From assembly GCA_900468065.1 (NCBI GenBank), contig UBTA01000063.1, positions 40,512 to 104,511 on the forward strand: a DNA stretch of 64,000 bases, in the 5' to 3' direction. Made by a program: the position numbers and the translations under genes. The notes beneath the pieces were generated by a model that saw only the letters and a list, made by a program, of their open reading frames with translations, had not been told where the DNA came from and made no database searches. The stretch's first letter is position 1. Each line of letters starts with the position of its first letter. Source of the stretch: Hyphomicrobiales bacterium. Its GTDB lineage: Bacteria > Pseudomonadota > Alphaproteobacteria > Rhizobiales > Rhizobiaceae. This document shows positions 46,717 through 55,598 of the stretch, one piece after another.

Positions 46717-49557
46717 ATGCTTGAAAAAACCTATGATTCCGCCGCTGTCGAACCACGCATCGCCAAGATTTGGGATGACGAGGACGCCTTCCGCGCAGGT
46801 GCAGGGGCAAAACCGGGTGCCGAGAGCTTCTGCGTGGTCATCCCGCCGCCAAACGTGACAGGCTCCCTGCACATGGGCCACGCGCTGAACAATACGCTGC
46901 AGGACATCATGGTCCGCTTCGAGCGCATGCGCGGCAAGGATGTGCTCTGGCAGCCCGGCATGGACCATGCCGGCATCGCCACACAGATGGTCGTCGAGCG
47001 CAAGCTGATGGAGCGTCAGCAGCATCGCCGTGAGATGGGCCGCGACGCCTTCATCGACAAGGTCTGGGAATGGAAGGCCGAATCCGGTGGTCTGATCTTC
47101 AATCAGCTCAAACGTCTCGGCGCCTCCTGCGACTGGTCGCGCGAGCGCTTCACCATGGACGAGGGCCTGTCGAAGGCCGTTCTGGAAGTCTTCGTGTCGC
47201 TCTACAAAGACGGCCTGATCTACAAGGACAAGCGGCTGGTCAACTGGGACCCGAAGCTGTTGACGGCGATCTCGGACCTGGAAGTCGAGCAGATCGAGAT
47301 GACCGGCAGCCTCTGGCATCTGCGCTATCCGCTGGAAGAGGGTGTCACCTATCAGCACCCGATTGCTTTCGATGAGGACGGCAAGGCGATGGAATGGGAG
47401 ACACGCGACTATCTGGTCGTTGCCACCACCCGCCCGGAAACCATGCTGGGCGATACAGGCGTTGCCGTTCATCCGGATGACGAGCGCTACAAGGCAATCG
47501 TCGGCAAGCATGTTGTGCTGCCGCTGGTTGGCCGCCTCATCCCGATCGTCGCCGACGAATATCCGGACCCGACGGCCGGAACCGGCGCTGTCAAGATGAC
47601 GCCGGCGCATGACTTCAACGACTTCGAGGTCGGCAAGCGCCGCCACCTGCGCCAGGTCAACATCCTGACGATCGATGGCCACATCACACTTGCCGGCAAC
47701 GAGGACTTTCTCGAAGGCTTGCCGGCGTCCGATGAACTGGAAGCCCTGGTCTCGGCACTCGACGGCGTCGAGCGTTTTGCGGCCCGCAAGGCGATCGTCA
47801 CGATGTTCGAGGAGCGTGGCCTGCTCGCCAAGATTGAGCCCCACAAGCACACCGTTCCGCACGGCGACCGCGGCGGCGTTCCGATCGAACCCCGTTTGAC
47901 CGAACAGTGGTATGTCGATGCCAAGACGCTCGCCAAGCCTGCAATCGCGTCCGTACGCGAGGGCCGGACCAACTTTGTTCCGAAGAACTGGGAAAAGACC
48001 TACTTCGAATGGATGGAAAACATCCAGCCCTGGTGCGTTTCCCGGCAATTGTGGTGGGGTCACCAGATCCCGGCCTGGTACGGCCCGGATGGTCAGGTCT
48101 TCGTTGAAAAGACCGAGGAAGAGGCGCTTCACGCTGCGATCCAGCACTATCTTTCGCATGAAGGGCCAATGAAGGCCTATGTCGAGGATCTGCTGGAGAA
48201 TTTCCGGCCTGGAGAAATCCTCGTTCGCGACGAAGACGTGCTCGACACGTGGTTTTCCTCGGCACTATGGCCGTTCTCGACGCTCGGCTGGCCGGACAAG
48301 ACCCCGGAACTGGACAAGTACTATCAGACCGATGTTCTGGTGACGGGCTTTGACATCATCTTCTTCTGGGTCGCCCGGATGATGATGATGGGGCTGCATT
48401 TCATGAAGGACAGCGACGGTACCCCCGTCGAGCCGTTCCATACGGTCTATGTGCATGCCCTGGTTCGCGACAAGAACGGCGCGAAGATGTCGAAGTCCAA
48501 GGGCAACGTCATCGATCCGCTCGACCTGATCGACGAATATGGCGCCGACTCGCTGCGGTTCACGCTGGCGATCATGGCGGCGCAGGGCCGTGACGTGAAG
48601 CTCGACCCGGCACGCATTGCCGGCTATCGCAATTTCGGTACCAAGCTGTGGAACGCCACGCGTTTTGCCGGCATGAACGGCGTTGCCAATGATCCGCATT
48701 TCGTTCCGGAAACCTGCTCGCTGACGATCAACCGCTGGATCCTGACCGAGCTGTCGCGCACCATCCGTGATGTCACCGAAGCAATCGAGAACTACCGGTT
48801 CAACGAAGCCGCCGGCAGCCTGTACCGGTTTGTCTGGAATCAGGTCTGCGACTGGTATCTCGAACTGTTGAAGCCTGTCTTCGGCGGTGATGATGAGGCT
48901 GGAAAGGCAGAATCGCGGGCCTGCGTCGCCTATGTCCTCGATGAGACCTATAAGCTCTTGCATCCATTCATGCCGTTCATGACGGAAGAGCTCTGGGCCC
49001 AGACGGCGGGCGAGGGCAAGGCACGTCACAGCCTTCTTTGCCACGCGGATTGGCCGTTTGCTTCCTATGCCGATAATGCGGCGGCCGATGAGACCAACTG
49101 GCTGATCGATCTCGTATCGGGCATCCGCTCGGTCCGCTCCGAGATGAACGTTCCGGCTGCTGCCATTGCGCCGCTGGTGGTGGTTGAGGCGAGCATGCTG
49201 ACCAGGGAACGTCTGGAGCGCCATGCAGCGGCCATCCGCCGGTTGGCACGCGTCGATGCGATCGACCTTGCTGCTACGGCGCCGAAGGGAAGCGCTCAGA
49301 TCGTCGTCGGCGAGGCGACCGTTTGCCTGCCGCTTGGCAGCCTGATCGATCTTGCCGCCGAGAAGCTCCGGCTTGAAAAGGCCATCGGCAAGGTTGACCA
49401 GGAGCGCGAGCGCATTCTCGGCAAGCTATCGAACGAAAAGTTCGTCGCCAATGCGCGTCCCGATGTTGTCGATGCCGAGCGTGAACGTCTGGCCGAACTT
49501 GACGGCCAGAAAGTTTCGCTCGGTGTGGCATTGGCAAGGGTCGCTGATGCTGGTTGA
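46717..49557 (+). CDS. valS: Valyl-tRNA synthetase
   Basis: This 946-residue class I synthetase has the H-M-G-H (HIGH-type) motif near residue 52 in G-S-L-H-M-G-H-A-L-N-N-T, an editing (CP1) domain, and the K-M-S-K-S motif near 590. A C-terminal coiled-coil arm (about 880-946) contacts tRNA. It charges tRNA-Val and hydrolyses mischarged threonine. It follows popZ behind a terminator, so it needs its own promoter. Coding is continuous with no frameshift. Confidence 0.97.
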   Translation: MLEKTYDSAAVEPRIAKIWDDEDAFRAGAGAKPGAESFCVVIPPPNVTGSLHMGHALNNTLQDIMVRFERMRGKDVLWQPGMDHAGIATQMVVERKLMERQQHRREMGRDAFIDKVWEWKAESGGLIFNQLKRLGASCDWSRERFTMDEGLSKAVLEVFVSLYKDGLIYKDKRLVNWDPKLLTAISDLEVEQIEMTGSLWHLRYPLEEGVTYQHPIAFDEDGKAMEWETRDYLVVATTRPETMLGDTGVAVHPDDERYKAIVGKHVVLPLVGRLIPIVADEYPDPTAGTGAVKMTPAHDFNDFEVGKRRHLRQVNILTIDGHITLAGNEDFLEGLPASDELEALVSALDGVERFAARKAIVTMFEERGLLAKIEPHKHTVPHGDRGGVPIEPRLTEQWYVDAKTLAKPAIASVREGRTNFVPKNWEKTYFEWMENIQPWCVSRQLWWGHQIPAWYGPDGQVFVEKTEEEALHAAIQHYLSHEGPMKAYVEDLLENFRPGEILVRDEDVLDTWFSSALWPFSTLGWPDKTPELDKYYQTDVLVTGFDIIFFWVARMMMMGLHFMKDSDGTPVEPFHTVYVHALVRDKNGAKMSKSKGNVIDPLDLIDEYGADSLRFTLAIMAAQGRDVKLDPARIAGYRNFGTKLWNATRFAGMNGVANDPHFVPETCSLTINRWILTELSRTIRDVTEAIENYRFNEAAGSLYRFVWNQVCDWYLELLKPVFGGDDEAGKAESRACVAYVLDETYKLLHPFMPFMTEELWAQTAGEGKARHSLLCHADWPFASYADNAAADETNWLIDLVSGIRSVRSEMNVPAAAIAPLVVVEASMLTRERLERHAAAIRRLARVDAIDLAATAPKGSAQIVVGEATVCLPLGSLIDLAAEKLRLEKAIGKVDQERERILGKLSNEKFVANARPDVVDAERERLAELDGQKVSLGVALARVADAG

Positions 49558-49631
49558 CGGCCACTAGCAGAGACCGGGATTTACGAGGCAGTTTTAACCT
49601 CGTTGTCATCAAGTGTGGTGCCGAAATGAAG

Positions 49632-49661
49632 AAAAAGGGGTGGCTGCGGGCGCCCCTTTTT
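49632..49661 (+). terminator. Terminator after valS
   Basis: A 9-bp stem AAAAAGGGG/CCCCTTTTT with a 12-base loop is followed by more T, 75 bases past the valS stop. Confidence 0.8.
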
Positions 49662-49809
49662 TCTTGAATACGATTCCATTTTGCGGAATTGCATGCTTTT
49701 TGCGCCGGCATGCGCGCCAGTTGCGCCCTTGGCGCCCCATATTTCAACTCCAAAGCGCCTAGACGTCAAAAAGCGGCATTGTTGTGTCGAAGTTACACTT
49801 TGATGTTTC

Positions 49810-49867
49810 AATGGAAGAATATTCCATTCCATTGAGCCCTTGATGGTTCCTACGGAATTTAATTCCG
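49810..49867 (+). promoter_or_regulatory. Paired GGAA-N5-TTCC dyads upstream of the fadL-like gene
   Basis: Two inverted repeats share the same half-site and spacing. GGAA-gaata-TTCC lies inside a 7-bp-arm repeat at 49810-49828. GGAA-tttaa-TTCC lies inside a perfect 15-base palindrome at 49853-49867. Their centres are 41 bases apart, close to four helical turns, about 170-220 bases before the start codon. They look like binding sites for a dimeric regulator of the porin gene. Confidence 0.5.
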
Positions 49868-50036
49868 GTTTTGCCAATAATTTGGTTGTTCAAGGTTTTC
49901 TTACGTAAATTTTTAGTGATCTCGCGCCACTGGCCGCTAGATTTGGGTATTTGCCATTAACTGTTCGCAGCCGATACTTTCGTTTCAGCGGCTGGCGTGT
50001 GCGTCGGCCAAAGATCTGTGTTCAGGGGAGGAACGG

Positions 50037-51263
50037 ATGGTTTACAACAAAATGAAGGCTGCGATGACGGCGGCAATTGCTGTCTTGCTCAGCACCACGG
50101 CGGCCAACGCCGGTGGTCTCGAGCGCGGCGGCTACAATATCGACCTGCTGTTCGATCCGTCGACCTATGCTGCGGAAGCTGCGGCAACATACGTCAATCC
50201 GCAGCGCGAGCTGGATAATGTTGTGGACGTCAATCCGGCCAATGGTTTTGGTTCGAATGGGGGCGGAGCCGGTCAAACCAATGGCGTTGGTGAAACTGAG
50301 GGGTATTGGGTGCCGCGCATCGGCGTCAAGGCAGGTTTCGGCGATAGCGTCGATTGCATGGCCGATTATTCGCAGCCTTGGGGTGCGCATACCAAGCCTG
50401 GTGCGAACTGGATGGGCGCCAACGACAATATTGAAACAAAGATCGAAAGCGACAACTACGCTGCGACCTGCTCCTACAAGTGGGATGTGGGTAAGGGCCA
50501 GTTCCGCGTCATCGGTGGTGGCTTTTACCAGGAAGTCGGCGGTTTCAAGGAGCGCCTTGTGACCCCAGTCTTCGCTCCAGGTTTTAACGGCGTTGGCCGT
50601 CTCGATCTGGATGGCAGCGGCTGGGGTTGGCGCGCGGGCGCGGCGTACGAAATTCCCGAATATGCGTTTCGTGCGAGCCTCGTCTACAACAGTGCCGTGG
50701 ATCTCGACAATCTGGGGGGAACGATCGACCTGACCAAGGTTCTCCTTCCGAATGGCGCTGGCGGTTTTGTTCCGGGCACCAAGTACGACGTATCCAGCTT
50801 CGCCTCAATGCCGGACTCTCTGGAGCTGAAGGTTCAGTCCGGGATTGCACCCGGTTGGCTTGTCTTCGGATCGGTCAAGTGGACGGACTGGAGCCAGTTG
50901 CAGGTCATTCAGATCGCACCGAACAGCACTCTCGATCCACGTAATCTTCCCACGAGCCTTACTCTTCTCTATCGGGATGGTTGGACCGTCACGGGTGGCG
51001 TTGGTCATAAATTCAATGATCAATGGAGCGGGGCGGCAAGCGTGACCTGGGACCGTGGCACCAGCCATGGCTACGGCAATCAAACCGACACCTGGACGCT
51101 TGGAACCGGCGTATCCTATTCGCCGACCGAAAATGTGGAGCTAAGGCTCGCAGGTGCCATTGGCATTTTGACGAGCGGCAGTTCGGTCGGAGAAGAAGTC
51201 AAATACGACTTCGGCACCGATATCGTCAGCGCTATCTCGACGTCGCTGAAGGTCAAGTTCTGA
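50037..51263 (+). CDS. OmpP1/FadL family outer membrane transporter
   Basis: This 408-residue protein has a signal peptide (cleavage near residue 25, A-N-A), then the family start G-G-L-E-R-G-G-Y-N-I-D. Alternating amphipathic strands end in a C-terminal Phe, consistent with a 14-strand FadL-type barrel. FadL proteins move long-chain fatty acids or other hydrophobic compounds across the outer membrane. The substrate here is unknown. The gene stands alone between terminators, with two matching operator-like dyads upstream. GGGGAGG gives a strong ribosome site. Confidence 0.88.
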   Translation: MVYNKMKAAMTAAIAVLLSTTAANAGGLERGGYNIDLLFDPSTYAAEAAATYVNPQRELDNVVDVNPANGFGSNGGGAGQTNGVGETEGYWVPRIGVKAGFGDSVDCMADYSQPWGAHTKPGANWMGANDNIETKIESDNYAATCSYKWDVGKGQFRVIGGGFYQEVGGFKERLVTPVFAPGFNGVGRLDLDGSGWGWRAGAAYEIPEYAFRASLVYNSAVDLDNLGGTIDLTKVLLPNGAGGFVPGTKYDVSSFASMPDSLELKVQSGIAPGWLVFGSVKWTDWSQLQVIQIAPNSTLDPRNLPTSLTLLYRDGWTVTGGVGHKFNDQWSGAASVTWDRGTSHGYGNQTDTWTLGTGVSYSPTENVELRLAGAIGILTSGSSVGEEVKYDFGTDIVSAISTSLKVKF

Positions 51264-51282
51264 TCATTGGAAGTCAATCCAG

Positions 51283-51312
51283 AAAGCCCGGTGTTCGCAT
51301 CGGGCTTTTTTT
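51283..51312 (+). terminator. Terminator after the fadL-like gene
   Basis: An 8-bp stem AAAGCCCG/CGGGCTTT with a ten-base loop is followed by T, 19 bases after the stop. Confidence 0.85.
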
Positions 51313-51382
51313 GTGCCTTTGTTTGCGACTGATCGCGTCTGCGGGGCGGCCCGGGGTGATGCTCGCCGTCCATAGTTTCGCG

Positions 51383-51416
51383 ACCGGGAATTTCAATGGC
51401 CGGACCCGGTTTTTTC
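51383..51416 (+). terminator. Second, unassigned terminator in the fadL-exoR gap
   Basis: A 6-bp stem ACCGGG/CCCGGT with a 16-base loop is followed by six T. No annotated gene precedes it, so it may end a small RNA or back up the first terminator. Confidence 0.5.
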
Positions 51417-51495
51417 GTGTTTCCGGCGTCACGTTTTGTGACGATTCAGCAACACATTCTTTCTATAGTCTGTGACGGGCAGCGGGGAGGCGATT

Positions 51496-51585
51496 ATGTC
51501 CATTTCCCGCCACAAACTAGGAGCACCGATGGTCTTGACAAACGTGCCAGTAAGTTTTGAGCATGCGGCGTTTGAGGTAAGATGA
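51496..51585 (+). CDS. Possible 29-residue small protein
   Basis: An ATG lies five bases after a near-perfect GGGGAGG ribosome site, followed by 29 sense codons and TGA. A TATAGT box lies about 27 bases upstream of the start. The peptide is mostly polar with no membrane helix and matches nothing I recognise. It could also be chance in a regulatory region. It lies 245 bases before exoR on the same strand. Confidence 0.3.
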   Translation: MSISRHKLGAPMVLTNVPVSFEHAAFEVR

Positions 51586-51830
51586 GTCATTGCATTTTCG
51601 AAAAAAATCCATGTTTCCCCTGATGTTACGTGGCTCTGCTGCAGCTTTCGCAAGTTGCTTGGATGGCCGCAGGGGTGCGTTGTGGATGGTGCGGCCGGGG
51701 CGGGCCGTACTCTTGCCGGAAACGCTGACTATTGTTGGGAAGCTGACCCGGTGAACGGTGTTGACCGCAGAAGGCTCATTTGGACTGGCACAGACTGGCT
51801 TTTGGGTTTGAACGGAAGAAATAGACTATC

Positions 51831-52634
51831 ATGCTGATACGTGGTTACCGGTCTTTGACGTTTCTTGTTCTGGGGGTTGCGCTCGCTGTGGCTGCGCAGG
51901 GGCGCACAGCCTATGCATTTGATCCGGATGCTGGCGTCACCAAGGAATCAGGCCCTTTCGCTCTCTTCAAGTTCGGTTTCTCCGCCTACAAGAACGGCCG
52001 CAAGGACGAGGCCGTCGAAGCGTATCGCTATGCCGCTGAAAAGGGCCATACGGGCTCCCGCTGGGCGCTGGCCAATATGTATGCCTATGGTGATGGCGTC
52101 GCCGAAAACGATCTGGAAGCCTTCAAGATTTACAGCGAGATTGCCGAGAAGGGCGTCGAGCCCGGTTCCGAGGATACCGGCTATTTCGTCAATGCGCTGA
52201 TCTCTCTGGCCGGCTACTATCGCCGTGGCATTCCGGACAGCCCGGTGAAAAGCGATCTCAGCCAGGCCCGGCAGCTGTATTTCCAGGCCGCATCCACCTT
52301 TGGCGTTTCCGAAGCGCAGTTCCAGTTGGCGAAAATGCTGCTCTCTGGCGATGGCGGCAGCGTCAATGTTCAGCAAGCGAAGAAATGGCTCAATCGCGCC
52401 CGCAAGAATGGCCATGCCGGTGCCATGGGTGTGTTCGGCAACGTGATCTTCCAGGAAGGCCAGACGGCACGGGGGCTGGCCTATATGACCGCAGCCCTTG
52501 ACCAGTGTACCCCGAAGGAACGGCCGTGGCTGCAATCCCTGCAGGAACAGGCCTTCTCGATTGCCAATGAAGACGACCGCCGCAAGGCCGTCGCCATGGC
52601 ACACAACATTCACCTCGACAGTGACAGCGACTGA
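51831..52634 (+). CDS. exoR: Exopolysaccharide regulator ExoR
   Basis: This 267-residue periplasmic protein closely matches ExoR of Sinorhizobium and Agrobacterium. It has a signal peptide ending A-Y-A near residue 29, then the conserved F-D-P-D-A-G-V-T-K-E-S-G-P-F, followed by Sel1-type TPR repeats. ExoR binds the sensor kinase ExoS (ChvG) in the periplasm and keeps the ExoS-ChvI pathway off. Its proteolysis at low pH or during infection turns on succinoglycan and represses motility. The upstream region is unusually long, in line with autoregulation. Confidence 0.95.
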   Translation: MLIRGYRSLTFLVLGVALAVAAQGRTAYAFDPDAGVTKESGPFALFKFGFSAYKNGRKDEAVEAYRYAAEKGHTGSRWALANMYAYGDGVAENDLEAFKIYSEIAEKGVEPGSEDTGYFVNALISLAGYYRRGIPDSPVKSDLSQARQLYFQAASTFGVSEAQFQLAKMLLSGDGGSVNVQQAKKWLNRARKNGHAGAMGVFGNVIFQEGQTARGLAYMTAALDQCTPKERPWLQSLQEQAFSIANEDDRRKAVAMAHNIHLDSDSD

Positions 52635-52647
52635 GGCGGCAAACGCC

Positions 52648-53436
52648 TTACGCCGCGAAATTGAACTCCGCCGCCACCGGCACATGGTCGGACGGCTTTT
52701 CCCAGGCACGCACATGCTTCTCGATATCCGTCGAGATCAGTCTATCGGCCGCTTCCGGCGACAGCATCAGGTGATCGATGCGGATACCAAAATTCTTCGG
52801 CCAGCAACCGGCCTGATAATCCCAGAACGTATAGAGCGGCGCGGCATCCGTCGTTGAACGCACGGCATCCGTAAAACCGAGATTTTCCAGCCGGCGAAAC
52901 GCCTGGCGGGTGCGTGGCTGGTACAGGGCGTCGTTCTGCCAGACCTTGACATCCCAGCAATCATGCGGTTCGGCAATGACATTGTAGTCGCCTGCAAGAA
53001 TCAATGGCTCTTCCAGTGCAAGCCGGCTTTGCGCAAAGGCGTTCAGGCGCTCCATCCAGGAGAGCTTATAGGGAAATTTCTCCGTTTCGACCGGATTGCC
53101 GTTGGGCAGATAGAGCGAGCAGACCCGGATTGCACCGCCTTTGACGGAAAATACCCCCTCGATGAACCGCGACTGCTCGTCAGAATCGTCGCCCGGCAAG
53201 CCGCGATTGATTTCGTCCGGCTTAAGCTTTGACAGGATGGCGACGCCGTTGAAGCCTTTTTGGCCATGCGTCTCGACATGGTAACCAAGCGCCTCGATCT
53301 CGGCACGCGGAAAGCCTTCGTCCATCGTTTTGATTTCCTGGAGGCAAACGATATCGGGTTGCGATTCCTTCAGCCAGGCCACGAGAACGTCGATGCGGGC
53401 CCGAACGCCGTTGATGTTCCAGGTAACGATTTTCAT
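52648..53436 (-). CDS. xthA: Exodeoxyribonuclease III
   Basis: This 262-residue AP endonuclease of the EEP family has N-I-N-G-V-R at the start, catalytic Glu in L-Q-E-I-K, the A-G-D-Y-N and R-I-D-H motifs, and the final S-D-H-V-P-V His. It repairs abasic sites and trims 3' ends. It converges on exoR, leaving 13 bases, and is divergent from cls. Confidence 0.95.
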   Translation of the reverse strand: MKIVTWNINGVRARIDVLVAWLKESQPDIVCLQEIKTMDEGFPRAEIEALGYHVETHGQKGFNGVAILSKLKPDEINRGLPGDDSDEQSRFIEGVFSVKGGAIRVCSLYLPNGNPVETEKFPYKLSWMERLNAFAQSRLALEEPLILAGDYNVIAEPHDCWDVKVWQNDALYQPRTRQAFRRLENLGFTDAVRSTTDAAPLYTFWDYQAGCWPKNFGIRIDHLMLSPEAADRLISTDIEKHVRAWEKPSDHVPVAAEFNFAA

Positions 53437-53579
53437 GCGGATGACGTCCTTTTGTCTGGTGGCGCAAAGCCTGCATCCCTTTTAGCGCCGGAGGATTTTT
53501 TTGACAAACCCGATGCGGCCGAAAGCCGTTGAAGATGCGGCTGAATTGCTTCCTGATCCCGGCCCGTTATAGTCGCAGC

Positions 53580-55040
53580 ATGATCGATCTGCTGACAACC
53601 TATTGGCCGCATATCCTGGCGGTACTCTCCATCATCCTTGGTGTTCCGGCCGCCATTCACGCGACGATGACCAAGGACGAGGTGCGCTCGGCCCTTGGCT
53701 GGGTTGGTGTCATCCTGCTGTCGCCGATCATCGGTGCGCTGATCTATGCGATTGCCGGCATCAACCGCATCCGCCGCTCGTCGATTGGGCAGCAGCGGTC
53801 GCTGTTGCGCGAGCGTGGGCCGGATGCGATGGGCAAGTTCGACATTTCCAGCACGGTGGTTGCCGAGCGGTTTGGCCAGCGATTCGGCGCGATGAAGCTG
53901 CTCGGGGATCGTGTCAGCCGGCATCGCATGTGCGGTGGAAACGGCATCACGATGCTGGAGGGTGGCGATGCCGCCTACGCGATGATGCTGGAGCAGATCG
54001 GTGGCGCAACGCGCTCTGTGCTTCTCGAAACCTATATTTTCGATCGCGACCCAATCGGGTTGCGATTCGCCGATGCCTTGATCGCCGCTGCCAAACGCGG
54101 TGTTGCCGTGCGGGTGCTCATCGATGCCGTTGGCGCGCGCTATTCGGTGCCAAGCATTGTCGGTTACCTGCAGCAGGGCGGCGTCACCGTCAAAGTCTTC
54201 AATGGCAACATCATCATGGGTCTGCGGCTTCCCTATGCCAACCTGCGCACCCACCGGAAAATCCTCATCGTCGATGGCTCGGTCGCCTTTACCGGCGGCA
54301 TGAATATCCGCTCGGGCTTTACGGGCGAGTTTGCTGGCGAAGGGCAGGCGAGGGACACGCATTTTCGCGTATCGGGTCCGGTCGTTGCCGATCTCTTCCA
54401 GGTGGCGTCCGAAGACTGGCAGTTTGCCAGCGGCAAAGCGCTGGACGGTGAGGCATGGAAAATCTCGGTGGCGCCGCCTCTGCAGAAGCCCACCATGCTG
54501 ATGCGGGCCGTGCCCTCCGGACCGGACCGCGCCAACGAATCCAACCACAAGATGATGATGGGGGCTTTTTCCGTCGCCAGACGCAACATCCGCATCATGT
54601 CGCCCTATTTCCTGCCCGATCGGGAGCTGATCAGCGCGCTTGTCACAGCGGCGATGCGCGGCGTCGAGGTCGATATCATCGTGCCTGCCGTCAACAACCT
54701 GGTGCTGGTGGACCGCGCGATGACGGCGCAGTTCGACCAGACCTTGAAGGGGGGATGCCGTATCTGGCGTTCCACAGGCGCGTTCAATCACTCCAAGCTG
54801 ATGACTGTCGATGACCGCTGGGCCTATGTCGGCTCGTCCAATCTCGACCCACGCTCGCTGCGGCTCAATTTCGAGATCGATCTGGAGGTTCTGGACGCCG
54901 GCTTTGCCGTCGCCGTTGGGCATAGGCTCCAGGCCGTGTTGAGCAGTGCCGAGCCCGTGACACTGGCCGATCTGCGCGCCAAGCCGTTTACGACGCGCCT
55001 GCTCAACAAGATATTCTGGCTGGGATCACCCTATCTCTAG
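53580..55040 (+). CDS. cls: Cardiolipin synthase (phospholipase D family)
   Basis: This enzyme of about 486 residues has two N-terminal membrane helices and two HKD motifs: H-R-K-I-L-I-V-D...G-G-M-N near residue 227, and H-S-K-L-M-T-V-D...G-S-S-N near 405. It joins two phosphatidylglycerols, or PG and PE, to make cardiolipin. The start is uncertain; ATG 53580 begins the first membrane helix. An earlier in-frame start at 53529 has no better ribosome site. Its substrate derives from the CdsA product made elsewhere in the window. Confidence 0.9.
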   Translation: MIDLLTTYWPHILAVLSIILGVPAAIHATMTKDEVRSALGWVGVILLSPIIGALIYAIAGINRIRRSSIGQQRSLLRERGPDAMGKFDISSTVVAERFGQRFGAMKLLGDRVSRHRMCGGNGITMLEGGDAAYAMMLEQIGGATRSVLLETYIFDRDPIGLRFADALIAAAKRGVAVRVLIDAVGARYSVPSIVGYLQQGGVTVKVFNGNIIMGLRLPYANLRTHRKILIVDGSVAFTGGMNIRSGFTGEFAGEGQARDTHFRVSGPVVADLFQVASEDWQFASGKALDGEAWKISVAPPLQKPTMLMRAVPSGPDRANESNHKMMMGAFSVARRNIRIMSPYFLPDRELISALVTAAMRGVEVDIIVPAVNNLVLVDRAMTAQFDQTLKGGCRIWRSTGAFNHSKLMTVDDRWAYVGSSNLDPRSLRLNFEIDLEVLDAGFAVAVGHRLQAVLSSAEPVTLADLRAKPFTTRLLNKIFWLGSPYL

Positions 55041-55055
55041 GACAATAGGCTGTGG

Positions 55056-55388
55056 TCAGACGGAGAAACTCGTACCGCAGCCGCAGCTTGCGACAGCATT
55101 CGGGTTCTTGATCTGGAAGGACTGACCGAGCAGGTTATCGACGAAATCGATTTCGGAGCCGCTCATATAGACCAGTGACATGCTGTCGATCAGAACTTTG
55201 GCCTCGCCCTTTTCCAGGATGAGGTCGTCGTCATCGGCATCGCCGACCAGATCGAACTTGTAGGAAAAGCCGGAGCATCCGCCGCCTTCGACGGAAACGC
55301 GCATGGCCTTTTTCTCTGCATCCGATTTCAGGATCACGGCAATGCGTTTTGCCGCCGAGTCCGAGAGAGTTACGGTTTCTATCGTCAT
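55056..55388 (-). CDS. erpA: Iron-sulfur cluster insertion protein ErpA
   Basis: This 110-residue A-type carrier has the three cluster-binding cysteines: C38 in G-G-G-C-S-G and the C-G-C pair at 102-104. It delivers Fe-S clusters to apoproteins. The alphaproteobacterial type is closer to ErpA than to IscA because it stands alone, away from an isc or suf operon. It converges on cls and is divergent from dgt. Confidence 0.9.
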   Translation of the reverse strand: MTIETVTLSDSAAKRIAVILKSDAEKKAMRVSVEGGGCSGFSYKFDLVGDADDDDLILEKGEAKVLIDSMSLVYMSGSEIDFVDNLLGQSFQIKNPNAVASCGCGTSFSV

Positions 55389-55598
55389 ATCTACCTCCTA
55401 CCGGGGTCAAGAACCGGAGAGATTCGCTGTTTACATCACCCGTTGTCCAAATAGTGCCGACGGACGGGAAGGGTCAGTTGCGCGGCAAATCCTTGTTTTC
55501 GTTCAAGGTCAGGAGCGATTTCCACTCGGTGCTTTCCTGCAGCGCCCACTATAGGTATGAAGGCTTTAATACCGCGTCAATGGGATGCTGAACGGGAA

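Larger units (their letters stand above)
49558..50036. other. Long intergenic region between valS and the fadL-like gene
   Basis: This 479-base stretch has no convincing gene. It contains the valS terminator (49632-49661), then an AT-rich promoter region with paired dyads at 49810-49828 and 49853-49867. A looser TTCC-N7-GGAA repeat lies at 49674-49688. Confidence 0.65.
51264..51830. other. Long intergenic region between the fadL-like gene and exoR
   Basis: This 567-base stretch is largely non-coding. It holds the porin terminator (51283-51308), a second unassigned terminator (51383-51416), a CGTCAC-N5-GTGACG repeat (51427-51443), and a possible 29-codon gene (51496-51585). A TTGACA box at 51535 has no matching -10. 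Confidence 0.6.

Noticed and set aside
51535-51540. TTGACA as the exoR -35 box
   Set aside because: No -10-like hexamer lies 16-18 bases downstream.
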